64,000 bases of DNA, from NCBI RefSeq assembly GCF_004339725.1, contig NZ_SMGK01000006.1, positions 124,001 to 188,000 of the forward strand. The letters are read 5' to 3'. The notes below the pieces were generated by a model. That model was not told where the DNA came from. It did not search any database and worked only from the letters and a program-made list of their open reading frames with translations. A program made the position numbers and the translations under genes. How positions within the stretch are numbered: position 1 is the stretch's first letter; the number at the start of each line of letters is the position of its first letter. Positions 7,634 to 15,423 of the stretch are shown here, in pieces. Source of the DNA: Acidipila rosea (GTDB lineage: Bacteria > Acidobacteriota > Terriglobia > Terriglobales > Acidobacteriaceae).

Positions 7634-8710
7634 GTGGCTAGCCAGCAGGAAGTACAGTGGTCACAGCTGAAGGTTGGCATTCTGGTCGTCGCGGCGCTCC
7701 TTATTCTGACTGCGCTGATCTTCCTGATGTCCGGCAGCACGGGTGGGCTCTTTACGAAGAAGCTGACCGTGCGCTCCTACTTTGAAAACTCCTCGGGCCT
7801 GAAGGTGGGTGCGCCCGTCAATCTCGAGGGCGTGAGCATCGGGAATGTGAAGTCGGTCAAGATCGTGACGCAGCGCAGTCCCGCGCCTGTCGAGGTCACG
7901 ATGAAGATCAGCCGCAAGTTCATCAGTGCCCTGCACCCTGATTCAAGAGCGAGCCTGGAAACGGTGGGCGTACTCGGCGATACGGTGGTAGATATCAGCA
8001 GCAAGAGCTCCAAGGGCGGCCAAGTGAAGGATGGCGACGAGCTGCCGACTACGGAGACGCCCAACCTAAGCGACGTGATTAAATCCAGCCAGGGCACGAT
8101 CGAGCAGGTCAATACTATTCTGGGCAAAGTCGATCAGCTGGCTGACTCGCTGAACGGCAATAAAGGCTCGATCGGCTCGCTGATCAATGACCCGACCCTC
8201 TATAACAAGGCCAATTCCACGCTGAACCAGCTGCAGCAGATTGTTGAGGAGATAGGCAATGGGAAGGGTTCGATTGGCAAGCTGATCGCCGACGATACCC
8301 TCTATGATCGCGCCAATGCTACGGTAGGCCGCCTGCAGCACATCTCCGATGAGTTGGATAACGGCCAGGGCACACTGGGCAAGCTGCTGAAGGATGATGC
8401 ACTCTACAATAATCTTCGCGAGACGACCCAGAATGCCAACCAGTTGCTGGCGAACATCAATGCCGGAAAGGGTTCCCTGGGCATGCTGGCGAAAGATCCC
8501 CGGTTCGCGGCGAAGCTTAACGATTCGGTGACGAAGCTGGACTCGCTGTTGAGCCGCATGGACAGCGGGGAGGGCACGATCGGCAAGCTGATGCGCGATC
8601 CGGCGCTCTACAATCATTCGGATGAAATGATTTCGAATACGAATCGGCTGGTGAATACGATTCGAGAGAATCCCAAGAAGTATCTAAGCTTCCACGTCAA
8701 AATCTTCTAA
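7634..8710 (+). CDS. MlaD/MCE-family protein with C-terminal 34-residue repeats
   Basis: A 358-residue MCE (mammalian cell entry) protein of the MlaD type. Such proteins form periplasmic hexameric rings that move phospholipids between inner and outer membranes. One N-terminal transmembrane helix lies at about residues 13-33, followed by the MCE domain (S-S-G-L-K-V-G-A-P-V and G-V-S-I-G-N-V near 53-70; G-D-T-V-V-D-I-S near 115-122). Residues 174-343 are five exact 34-residue repeats with a G-x-G-(S/T)-(I/L)-G-K-L-x-x-D-x-x-L-Y pattern. The protein ends with E-N-P-K-K-Y-L-S-F, common in this subgroup. The start is GTG at 7634, 3 nt after AAGGAGG; an overlapping ATG at 7632 opens a 12-residue frame in another phase. 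No MlaE permease or MlaF ATPase gene is next to it. Confidence 0.9.
   Translation: MASQQEVQWSQLKVGILVVAALLILTALIFLMSGSTGGLFTKKLTVRSYFENSSGLKVGAPVNLEGVSIGNVKSVKIVTQRSPAPVEVTMKISRKFISALHPDSRASLETVGVLGDTVVDISSKSSKGGQVKDGDELPTTETPNLSDVIKSSQGTIEQVNTILGKVDQLADSLNGNKGSIGSLINDPTLYNKANSTLNQLQQIVEEIGNGKGSIGKLIADDTLYDRANATVGRLQHISDELDNGQGTLGKLLKDDALYNNLRETTQNANQLLANINAGKGSLGMLAKDPRFAAKLNDSVTKLDSLLSRMDSGEGTIGKLMRDPALYNHSDEMISNTNRLVNTIRENPKKYLSFHVKIF
8153..8662 (+). repeat. Five tandem 102-bp (34-codon) units in the MlaD-like gene
   Basis: The five units cover residues 174-207, 208-241, 242-275, 276-309 and 310-343 with no gaps. Each has a glycine-rich turn, a G-K-L core, an acidic residue, and L-Y or a hydrophobic pair, followed by an amphipathic stretch. 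Sequence identity between units is moderate, so this is an old protein-level repeat rather than a recent DNA duplication. Confidence 0.85.
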
Positions 8711-8881
8711 GCGCAGATCGCGAATTTTTTCATCTGGTAGTCGGCGGGTGGATTGAGTTGCACGCGTTCTGCGACGCTCGTGTTAATTTTTGAAGCGTGA
8801 CGCAGTTCGTAGAGAAACTGCGCCTTGAGGGCGAGCCACGCTTAAATCAATGCGACGCGTGGGCCCAATCCTGAGGAGTAT

Positions 8882-10951
8882 ATGCAACTTACCCGAATTG
8901 CCTCGATGCTGCTGTTATGTACCGGAATAGCAGCTGCACAGAGCAGCTTTGCCCCTGCCGACACGTCATCCTCGGCCGCGCCGAAAGCGCCGGCGGCCCC
9001 CCAGAGCTTTGACCTGACGGCGATCGACAAGAGTGCAGACCCCTGCACGGACTTCTACCAATACGCCTGCGGCAACTGGCGCAAGGATCATCCGATTCCC
9101 GGAGACCAGTCGCGCTGGGGAAGATTCAATGAACTTGGCGAGCGTAACCGCTACCTGCTGTATGTTGACCTGAAACAAGCGGCTGACAGCCCCAAGACGC
9201 CTCTGCAGAAGCAGTATGGCGATTTTTTTGCCTCCTGCATGAATACCGACGAGGTGGACAAGTTAGGGGATAAGCCTGTCCTTCCCCTGCTGGAGCAGGT
9301 GGATGGTTTGAGTGGTAAGGGCAAGCTGGCTGCGCTGGTTGCTCAACTGCAGGCGCAGGACGGCACACGGGCGTTCTTTAATTTCGGGAGCGAGCAGGAT
9401 GAAAAGGACTCTACCAAGCAGATTGCCGGTGCTTTCCAGGGCGGACTGACGCTTCCCGATCGCGATTACTATCTGCTGGACGACGCCCGCATGACAAAGA
9501 TCCGTGCGGAATACAAAGACTATGTCGTGAGCGTGTTCAAGCTGGTCGGGGATGATGATGCCAAAGCGAAGGCCGAGGCGGAGAGCGTTCTGACGATTGA
9601 AACAGCGCTCGCCAAAGGATCGACGCCACGGGTTGACCTTCGCGATCCGGACAAGCGGTATCACCCGATGCCAGTGTCCGGTCTCAAGACGCTTGCTCCT
9701 GATTTTGACTGGAACTCTTACCTTTCCGGCATCCACGCTCCTTCGCTGGCGACGCTGAATGTGGCTACGCCTGACTTCTTCAAGGCGATGAACGGTGTGA
9801 TCGCCGAGCAGAGCATGGACGGACTGAAGAGCTACCTCCGTTTCCATGTGATTAATAGTGCCGCACCGTGGATGTCGACGCCGTTCGCCGACGCTCACTT
9901 CGGGTTTTTCCAGAAGACGCTGCAAGGGCAGGCAGAGCAGACCGCCCGCTGGAAGCGCTGTACAGCGCTTACCGATGGCGCTCTAGGAGAAGCCGTGGGC
10001 CAGGACTGGGTCAAGCAGAACTTTCCGCCGGACGCCAAGGCCAACATGGAGAAGCTGGTTGCAGCTCTCAGGAAGGCGCTTGCCGAGGATATCCAGCAGT
10101 TGCCGTGGATGACGGAGGCAACGAAGAAGCAGGCCGAATTGAAGCTGGATGCCTTCCGGCAGAAGATCGGCTATCCGGAGAAGTGGCGCGATTATTCCGC
10201 TCTCGAGGTGAAGAGGGATGATCTTCTGGGTAATATCCGCCGCTCCGACGCCTTCGAGTTTCAGTGGGATCTGGGGCATATCGGCAAGCCGGTCAATGAG
10301 AAGGAGTGGGGCATGACTCCGCCTACCGTCAATGCCTATTACGACCCGAGCATGAACGACATCAACTTTCCGGCGGGCATTCTGCAGCCTCCGTTCTATG
10401 ACTACACCAAGGATCCTGCGGTCAACTTCGGGGCAATCGGCGTTGTGATTGGCCATGAGATGACCCACGGTTTTGACGACGAAGGCAGCAAGTATGACGC
10501 GCAGGGAAATGTCAAAAACTGGTGGACACCTGCCGATCGCACTGCCTTCGATGCCAAGACGGATTGCGAAGTCAAAGAATATGGCAGCTTCGAGCCGGTT
10601 CCGGGACAAAAGCTGAACGGCAAGCTGACACTCGGCGAGAACACGGCAGATAACGGGGGCATCCACATTGCCTACCAGGCGCTCCTCTCAACCCTTGCAC
10701 AGGATCATATCGACCCGAACAAGAAGATAGACGGGTATACAGCTGCGCAGCGTTTCTTTATCTCGTTTGCGCAGGTATGGTGCGAAAACAAGACCGACCA
10801 GTCTGCGCGGGTTGCTGCGCGGGTTGATCCTCACTCCCCGGGTATGTTCCGCACCAATGGGACGGTCCAGAACTCGGAAGAGTTTGGCAAAGCCTTCGGC
10901 TGCCACCTTGGTCAGCCGATGATGCCGAAGGACGCCTGTCGGGTATGGTAG
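8882..10951 (+). CDS. Secreted M13-family (neprilysin/PepO-like) metallopeptidase
   Basis: A 689-residue zinc peptidase of family M13, which cuts small peptides. A signal peptide (M-Q-L-T-R-I-A-S-M-L-L-L-C, cleavage near A-A-A-Q) predicts export. The zinc site is H525-E526-M-T-H529 inside V-I-G-H-E-M-T-H-G-F-D-D, and the third ligand is E586 in G-E-N-T-A-D, with D590 supporting it. The N-terminal P-C-x-D-F-Y-Q-Y-A-C-G segment and the C-terminal C-x-V-W ending are family hallmarks with conserved cysteines. The start has a strong RBS (TGAGGAG). The gene is followed by a strong terminator, so it is probably monocistronic. Its position near secreted beta-propeller lipoproteins suggests a general periplasmic or surface role. 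Confidence 0.95.
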   Translation: MQLTRIASMLLLCTGIAAAQSSFAPADTSSSAAPKAPAAPQSFDLTAIDKSADPCTDFYQYACGNWRKDHPIPGDQSRWGRFNELGERNRYLLYVDLKQAADSPKTPLQKQYGDFFASCMNTDEVDKLGDKPVLPLLEQVDGLSGKGKLAALVAQLQAQDGTRAFFNFGSEQDEKDSTKQIAGAFQGGLTLPDRDYYLLDDARMTKIRAEYKDYVVSVFKLVGDDDAKAKAEAESVLTIETALAKGSTPRVDLRDPDKRYHPMPVSGLKTLAPDFDWNSYLSGIHAPSLATLNVATPDFFKAMNGVIAEQSMDGLKSYLRFHVINSAAPWMSTPFADAHFGFFQKTLQGQAEQTARWKRCTALTDGALGEAVGQDWVKQNFPPDAKANMEKLVAALRKALAEDIQQLPWMTEATKKQAELKLDAFRQKIGYPEKWRDYSALEVKRDDLLGNIRRSDAFEFQWDLGHIGKPVNEKEWGMTPPTVNAYYDPSMNDINFPAGILQPPFYDYTKDPAVNFGAIGVVIGHEMTHGFDDEGSKYDAQGNVKNWWTPADRTAFDAKTDCEVKEYGSFEPVPGQKLNGKLTLGENTADNGGIHIAYQALLSTLAQDHIDPNKKIDGYTAAQRFFISFAQVWCENKTDQSARVAARVDPHSPGMFRTNGTVQNSEEFGKAFGCHLGQPMMPKDACRVW

Positions 10952-10959
10952 AAAGGGAT

Positions 10960-10990
10960 ATCAGGGAGCAGACGGAGAATGCTCCCTGAT
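10960..10990 (+). terminator. Rho-independent terminator of the M13 peptidase gene
   Basis: ATCAGGGAGCA (10960-10970) pairs perfectly with TGCTCCCTGAT (10980-10990) over a 9-nt loop. The following sequence GCCTGTTTATTGTTT is T-rich. Confidence 0.75.
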
Positions 10991-11036
10991 GCCTGTTTAT
11001 TGTTTACTGCTCATCACAGTTCCCTAAACCGCTGCT

Positions 11037-11114
11037 AGCTTTTACAATGCATACGGGACTCGTCCCGAATCAGTTTGCCTGTACGCCGCTCCGGCGACGG
11101 GCCGAAGGAAGCGC
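11037..11114 (+). promoter_or_regulatory. Promoter/leader of first beta-propeller lipoprotein gene
   Basis: A 15-bp block (11037-11051, containing TACAAT at 11043-11048) is identical to a block upstream of the second paralog. It is followed in both cases by a short hairpin (here CGGGAC-TC-GTCCCG) and by GCCGAAGGAAGCGC directly before the ATG. I read TACAAT as a -10 box; no convincing -35 is seen. Confidence 0.5.
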
Positions 11115-12434
11115 ATGAAGTTTACAAAGTTGGGCCGGGCCGCTTTGGCCGTGGTCGCGTCACTCGGTTTCGCTCTGGGACTTACCTCCTGCCAGCAGAA
11201 CTACACAGTCGGCTACGTCTTCGTGACAGGCTCGCAGTACAATCAGATCGCTTCTTTTGAAGAGCAGAACTCGACCGGCAATCTGTTCCAGTCGATCGGC
11301 TCACCTTATGGTTCGGGCGGCACCAACCCGATTCGCGTCGTTGTCCTTCCGGGCGGCCGCTATCTTTATGTCCTGAACCAGGGCACCCCCGGTACAGCGG
11401 ATCCGGCAACGGGCAATATCCCTTACTCCGGCGCCCATATCTCGCTGTTTGCCATCGGCGGCAACGGAACACTGGCTTTCCAGGCTAACTACGAAAGCCA
11501 GGGTAGCGATTCCCAGCGCATCGCTACTGACGCATCAGGGAAATATATTTTCGTCCTCGACGAGTACTCGCCTGTTGGCACAAATGTTTCGCCGACCGGC
11601 GGCAAGGGCACGAGCTTTCCATGCCAGAGCAGCGATGGCAAGTTCCATCCGTATGGCGATGTCTCGGTCTATAGCATTGATGGGAACACGGGCCGTCTGA
11701 CGCTGGTCACGAACCAGCAGCAGCAGAGCTCCAACGGCACGCAGCTCACGTATTTCCCGGTTGGCTGCTTTCCGATCGACTTCCATCCTACGTCCGGTTA
11801 TCTCTATACGGCAGACGCCGGCACCAACGCTACCGCAGACGTAAACACGGTCTTCGCCTACGCGATCAACACTACGAATGGTCAGCTGACCCTGACGCAG
11901 AATGCCCCGCTGCAGACAGGCGCCATGTCGATCTCGGCGATCAACGGAGATACTGCGAACAAGTACCTGTACATCCTGGATCCGACGGCAAACATGATCA
12001 GGCCGTTTACGGTGGGAGCCAACGGCGCTCTGCAGAGCCAGACGAACGGCCCGATGTCGAACAGCACCTCTCTGGCCGGTAATCCTACTCAGCTGGTTGT
12101 CGATACGCAGGGCAAGTTCCTGTACGTAGCGAATGCCGGGCCTCCGTCCAGCAACCTGACGAATCCGAATAGTGATATTACGGCCTATTTCATCGACAGC
12201 AGCGGCACCCTGTCGACGATCTCAGGCGAGCCATATTCGACGGGTTCCGGTCCGCAGTGCATCATTGAAGATACGTCCAAGCAGTACTTCTACACGGCGA
12301 ATTTCAATGCGAATACGGTGACGGGCAAGGTATATAACCCTTCGACTGGATTTATGGTGCCGATGCAGCATCAGACGGACTTTTCAACGATTGGAAATCC
12401 GACGTTCTGTGCGACGACGGCGGCAATTTTCTAG
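11115..12434 (+). CDS. Beta-propeller (lactonase-like) lipoprotein, copy 1
   Basis: A 439-residue exported lipoprotein with a YncE/6-phosphogluconolactonase-like beta-propeller. The signal peptide ends with L-G-L-T-S-C, making Cys26 the lipid-modified residue. Blade-like repeats recur through the protein: R-Y-L-Y-V-L-N, K-Y-I-F-V-L-D, G-Y-L-Y-T-A-D, K-Y-L-Y-I-L-D, K-F-L-Y-V-A-N and Q-Y-F-Y-T-A-N, each followed by a variable loop and a G-x-L strand. Proteins of this family are often named lactonases, but no catalytic activity can be deduced. Many act as binding scaffolds. A paralog of the same design lies 145 bp downstream with a matching leader and the same lipobox, so this is a tandem duplication. 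The RBS is AAGGAAG, 5 bp before the ATG. Confidence 0.88.
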   Translation: MKFTKLGRAALAVVASLGFALGLTSCQQNYTVGYVFVTGSQYNQIASFEEQNSTGNLFQSIGSPYGSGGTNPIRVVVLPGGRYLYVLNQGTPGTADPATGNIPYSGAHISLFAIGGNGTLAFQANYESQGSDSQRIATDASGKYIFVLDEYSPVGTNVSPTGGKGTSFPCQSSDGKFHPYGDVSVYSIDGNTGRLTLVTNQQQQSSNGTQLTYFPVGCFPIDFHPTSGYLYTADAGTNATADVNTVFAYAINTTNGQLTLTQNAPLQTGAMSISAINGDTANKYLYILDPTANMIRPFTVGANGALQSQTNGPMSNSTSLAGNPTQLVVDTQGKFLYVANAGPPSSNLTNPNSDITAYFIDSSGTLSTISGEPYSTGSGPQCIIEDTSKQYFYTANFNANTVTGKVYNPSTGFMVPMQHQTDFSTIGNPTFCATTAAIF

Positions 12435-12441
12435 GGAAGGC

Positions 12442-12467
12442 TGGCCGGGGTTTGAAAGCCCCGGCCA
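12442..12467 (+). terminator. GC-rich hairpin after beta-propeller copy 1
   Basis: TGGCCGGGG (12442-12450) pairs with CCCCGGCCA (12459-12467) over an 8-nt loop, 8 bp after the stop codon. There is no good T-run, so it may work as a partial terminator or mRNA stabiliser. Confidence 0.45.
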
Positions 12468-12504
12468 AACTTCCGGCCTGGCTTTGCTAGCCGAAAGCCG
12501 GGTC

Positions 12505-12579
12505 AGCTTTTACAATGCAAGCGGGAGCAATCCCTTATACAGATGCCGTGCCTGACCCCGGGCACGCCGAAGGAAGCGC
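12505..12579 (+). promoter_or_regulatory. Promoter/leader of second beta-propeller lipoprotein gene
   Basis: The block at 12505-12519 (with TACAAT at 12511-12516) is identical to that of copy 1. A hairpin with a different sequence but the same position (GGGA-GCAA-TCCC) follows, then GCCGAAGGAAGCGC before the ATG. Conservation of block, hairpin position and RBS, while the sequence between them differs, suggests selection on the leader. Confidence 0.5.
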
Positions 12580-13839
12580 ATGAAGTTGAGGAAATCGGGC
12601 CAGATCCTGCTGGCCACCGTCGTATCACTCGGTGTCGGCCTCGGGCTTACATCGTGCAGTCCCAGTAACACGATCGACTACGTTTACATCACGAACACGA
12701 AGGCAAACCCGGGGCAAATTAACGTCTACTACGCGGACTCACTGTCTGGCGCGCTGACTCAGATTCCGGACTCGCCGTACCAGTCCGGAGGCCGCAATCC
12801 GGTGGGCGAAGTCACGAGCCCCAACGGTAAGAACCTCTACGTGATCAATCGCGATGACAACAACATCGTTCAGTTTGCGATTGGTAGCGACGGTAAGCTT
12901 TATCCTTTGAACACCTACAACACCCCTGGCTCCGAGCCGAATGCCATTGCCATTAACCAGGCAGGGACATTGCTGTTTGTGGCCGACTTCTACCAGCCGG
13001 TGTCAACGGGCGCAGCTCCCTATAGCCCGACGAATCCTGGGCCTGGCGATCTCGTGGTTTATACGATCAACTCCGACGGCAGCCTTGGCGGTCCGGTCAC
13101 CCAGACCTTTACGCAGAACGGCACACAGGTTTCAGCGCCGTACTATCCGCTGGGCGTTGGGCCTTCAGGCGTAAGCGCTCTGGCTAATAACGGATTTGTC
13201 TACGTCTCCGATACTTTGGCCGTCAATGGCGCTGGATGCAGCGTTGGACAGGGCGGAATCGATGGTCTGCAGGTGAGCTCGGCGGGTGTGCTGACGCCAG
13301 CCCCCGGCACTCCTTATTGCGCGGGCACGACTCCTTCAGCGATTGCCAGCGATCCGACCAGCCGCTTCCTCTACGTGACAGACAGCAGGCAGAACCAGCT
13401 GATCGGCTATACCATTCTGTCAACTGGTCAACTAGTTACCTTCCCGAGCGGTCCATCGAACACTGACGTGTTTCCTGACGGTATCGTGGTCGATCCGCGC
13501 GGTCAGTATATCTACGTGTCAAACTACACGTCGAATGACGTGAGCGCTTATGCCATCAACCAGCAGACCGGCTCGCCGTCTGCACTGGCGGGCGCAGCAA
13601 CCTACGGAACGGGAACTGGTCCAATCTGCGTTATTGTGGAGCCTGGCCTGGCACGTTTTGTCTACACGGCCAACTTCCTCGATAACACCGTCACCGGCTT
13701 CCAGTTGAACCCGAATACCGGTACGTTGATTCTCAACCAGAACTCACCCTACCTGGCGGCCGGTCAGCCTACTTGTGCTGCAGCTGTTCCGCACGGGAAC
13801 CATGCTTTCGAGCATGTACAGTCTGCGCCTGGCACCTAG
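12580..13839 (+). CDS. Beta-propeller (lactonase-like) lipoprotein, copy 2
   Basis: A 419-residue paralog of the preceding gene. The signal peptide again ends L-G-L-T-S-C with Cys26 as the predicted lipidation site. Propeller blades are marked by K-N-L-Y-V-I-N, T-L-L-F-V-A-D, G-F-V-Y-V-S-D, R-F-L-Y-V-T-D, Q-Y-I-Y-V-S-N and R-F-V-Y-T-A-N. The final blade (Y-T-A-N-F-x-x-N-T-V-T-G) is the best conserved part between the two copies, while the middle is diverged, so the duplication is not recent. As with copy 1, enzymatic function is not shown by the sequence; binding of a sugar, peptide or metal is equally possible. A strong terminator follows, and the gene has its own leader. Confidence 0.88.
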   Translation: MKLRKSGQILLATVVSLGVGLGLTSCSPSNTIDYVYITNTKANPGQINVYYADSLSGALTQIPDSPYQSGGRNPVGEVTSPNGKNLYVINRDDNNIVQFAIGSDGKLYPLNTYNTPGSEPNAIAINQAGTLLFVADFYQPVSTGAAPYSPTNPGPGDLVVYTINSDGSLGGPVTQTFTQNGTQVSAPYYPLGVGPSGVSALANNGFVYVSDTLAVNGAGCSVGQGGIDGLQVSSAGVLTPAPGTPYCAGTTPSAIASDPTSRFLYVTDSRQNQLIGYTILSTGQLVTFPSGPSNTDVFPDGIVVDPRGQYIYVSNYTSNDVSAYAINQQTGSPSALAGAATYGTGTGPICVIVEPGLARFVYTANFLDNTVTGFQLNPNTGTLILNQNSPYLAAGQPTCAAAVPHGNHAFEHVQSAPGT

Positions 13840-13872
13840 AAACCTGGGACCAGCGTAGTTTTAGTTGAAACC

Positions 13873-13918
13873 GGGCTTCTGGCATCGCTTGTTACCTGCG
13901 ATGCCGGAAGCCCTTTTT
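13873..13918 (+). terminator. Strong Rho-independent terminator after beta-propeller copy 2
   Basis: GGGCTTCTGGCATCGC (13873-13888) pairs with GCGATGCCGGAAGCCC (13898-13913), one mismatch position, and is followed at once by TTTTT. Confidence 0.88.
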
Positions 13919-13919
13919 A

Positions 13920-13948
13920 TTGCTCTACGCGCCTGTTTGGGATACACT
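13920..13948 (+). promoter_or_regulatory. Candidate sigma-70 promoter of rpmB
   Basis: TTGCTC (13920-13925) and TACACT (13943-13948) are exactly 17 bp apart. Both hexamers are only partial matches, but placement right after the terminator and about 90 bp before rpmB fits. Confidence 0.45.
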
Positions 13949-14047
13949 GAGATTTCGCCCTAGCAGGTGTAATTTTCCTGCCTGACAGTGCCCAAGTTGC
14001 AGTGGTCCGACCGGCGCGAAGAGTTCAATCAAATTTTGGAGTAAGTC

Positions 14048-14236
14048 ATGGCACAGGTTTGTGGAATCTGCGGCAAAGGTCCTCAGTTCGGTAATAACAT
14101 CTCGCATGCACACAACATCTCCCGTCGTCGCTGGAACGTAAATCTGCGTCCCGTGAAGGCAAAGGTCGATGGTGGTTCGAAGCGTGTGCGCGTGTGCACG
14201 AGCTGCATCAAGAGCGGCAAGATCACAAAGGCTTAG
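14048..14236 (+). CDS. rpmB: 50S ribosomal protein L28
   Basis: A 62-residue large-subunit ribosomal protein. The N-terminus reads C-G-I-C-G-K-G-P, and a second pair C-T-S-C occurs near residue 51, so this is the zinc-binding (four-cysteine) form of L28. The H-N-I-S-R-R-R-W-N-V-N-L core is typical. The ATG has TTGGAG about 6 bp upstream. The gene stands alone rather than with rpmG, with its own candidate promoter and a strong shared terminator. Confidence 0.97.
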   Translation: MAQVCGICGKGPQFGNNISHAHNISRRRWNVNLRPVKAKVDGGSKRVRVCTSCIKSGKITKA

Positions 14237-14254
14237 GTTCGTTCAGGCAATTTC

Positions 14255-14306
14255 AAAAGACCCACTCGTTCTCATCGTGACTGGATGCGAACGAGTGGGT
14301 CTTTTT
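14255..14306. terminator. Bidirectional terminator between rpmB and msrB
   Basis: AAAAGACCCACTCGTT (14255-14270) and AACGAGTGGGTCTTTTT (14290-14306) form a long stem with A-tract and T-tract on opposite sides. It serves both converging genes; its last base overlaps the msrB stop codon. Confidence 0.9.
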
Positions 14307-14716
14307 CACTTCTGGCCTTGAAAGCTCAGCGCGGCAGAGTTGATGCAATAGCGTAAGCCGGTGGGGTTGGGGCCATCCGGAAAGACGTGGCCGAGGTGTG
14401 ACCCGCAACGTGAGCAGGTCGCCTCGACGCGGCGCATTCCGTGACTGGTGTCCTCGTGCGTGGCTACTGCCCCGGGGCTCACCGGCGTCCAGAAGCTGGG
14501 CCACCCGCTGCCGGATTCGTACTTCGTCTCCGAAGTGAAGAGTGCTGCCCCGCAGGCTCCACAGTGGTACACACCATCGTCATGGTTCTGGTAGAGCGCT
14601 CCGGTAAAGGCCGGCTCGGTGCCTTTCTGTCGCAGTACGTGATACTGCTCCGGGCTCAGCTGCTGCCTCCACTCCTGATCTGTCTTCTCGATCCGATCTG
14701 TTTCAATCTCTGACAT
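14306..14716 (-). CDS. msrB: Peptide-methionine (R)-S-oxide reductase
   Basis: A 136-residue MsrB, repairing methionine-R-sulfoxide in proteins. Two zinc-binding C-x-x-C pairs are visible: C-G-A-C near residue 52 and C-S-R-C near 101. The S-G-S-G-W-P-S-F motif and the C-terminal catalytic segment [11 protein letters not shown] are intact; the Cys in R-Y-C-I-N is the nucleophile. No signal peptide, so cytoplasmic. AAAGGGA precedes the ATG by about 5 bp. ridA lies upstream on the same strand after a 63-bp gap, and the two may share a stress-related transcript. Confidence 0.97.
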   Translation of the reverse strand: MSEIETDRIEKTDQEWRQQLSPEQYHVLRQKGTEPAFTGALYQNHDDGVYHCGACGAALFTSETKYESGSGWPSFWTPVSPGAVATHEDTSHGMRRVEATCSRCGSHLGHVFPDGPNPTGLRYCINSAALSFQGQK

Positions 14717-14779
14717 ATCTGTCCCTTTCCTCTATTTGGTTAGATTCAAGAACATTGGAAGCGAAGCTCTCTCTTCGCT

Positions 14780-15178
14780 CTAGAGAAGTGCAATTACTTC
14801 TATTTCGACAAGGGCGTCTTTGGGCAGCCGCGCCACCTCGACTGTCGAGCGAGAGGGAGTAACGTTACTATTCTCTGCAAGGTATTTCGCATAGATCTGA
14901 TTCATCGCCGCGAAGTCATTCATATTGTTGAGGAAAACTGTCGCCTTGATGATTTTCGAGAGATCACTTTTGGCGGCGGCGAGCACGGCTTTCAAATTGA
15001 GAAAAACACGTTCTGTCTGGGCTTCGATGCCGCCCTCGACGAGGTTTCCGGTAGCCGGATCGAGCCCGATTTGTCCAGACGTGTATACCAGTCCGGCAGC
15101 ACAAACAGCCTGTGAATATGGGCCGATAGCAGCCGGCGCGTGGGCGGTAGAGACTGCAATTTTTTCGCGGTTCGTCAT
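14780..15178 (-). CDS. ridA: RidA family protein (enamine/imine deaminase)
   Basis: A Rid (YjgF/YER057c/UK114) family protein that hydrolyses reactive 2-aminoacrylate-type enamines to keto acids. Family motifs are A-I-G-P-Y-S-Q-A near the start, T-S-G-Q-I-G-L-D-P in the middle, and the catalytic-type Arg in T-P-S-R-S-T-V-E-V. A longer reading of 12 extra residues is possible from 15214, but the ATG at 15178 (M-T-N-R-E-K) gives the standard length of 132. It lies upstream of msrB. Beyond it is an AT-rich intergenic region before the repeat-peptide cassette. Confidence 0.93.
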   Translation of the reverse strand: MTNREKIAVSTAHAPAAIGPYSQAVCAAGLVYTSGQIGLDPATGNLVEGGIEAQTERVFLNLKAVLAAAKSDLSKIIKATVFLNNMNDFAAMNQIYAKYLAENSNVTPSRSTVEVARLPKDALVEIEVIALL

Positions 15179-15314
15179 GAAGTCCATTCTCAACCTGGTT
15201 ACCGGATCCCGCAATGGGCGCTAGTTGTCAGGTAATAAACAAAAGGAAATCAAATTGAATCAAGCAGATACAGACAATGAGAAATCCGGGGATTCGAGTA
15301 CCGATGGGTGGTAA

Positions 15315-15378
15315 TTGGTAACGAAACTGCCATGTAAGAGGACAGATAGTTGCTGCATAGAATTCCATCGACCTTAAT
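15315..15378 (+). promoter_or_regulatory. Candidate promoters of the repeat-peptide gene (sigma-54-like and sigma-70-like)
   Basis: TTGG at 15315-15318 and TGC at 15328-15330 give a GG-N10-GC spacing like a sigma-54 -24/-12 element, with several mismatches elsewhere. Further down, TTGCTG (15350-15355) and CTTAAT (15373-15378) are 17 bp apart, like a weak sigma-70 promoter. Either would give a leader of roughly 40-80 nt. A sigma-54 activator exists at 2.8-4.2 kb but is not adjacent. Confidence 0.3.
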
Positions 15379-15423
15379 GTCTCTATAGAGCACTTGGGCT
15401 CAACACACAGGAGAATCACCGTT

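Noticed and set aside
15298..15312. CCGATGGGT upstream of the repeat gene, matching part of the 45-bp unit
   Set aside because: Only nine bases match and the frame is not continued; too short to call a decayed repeat copy.
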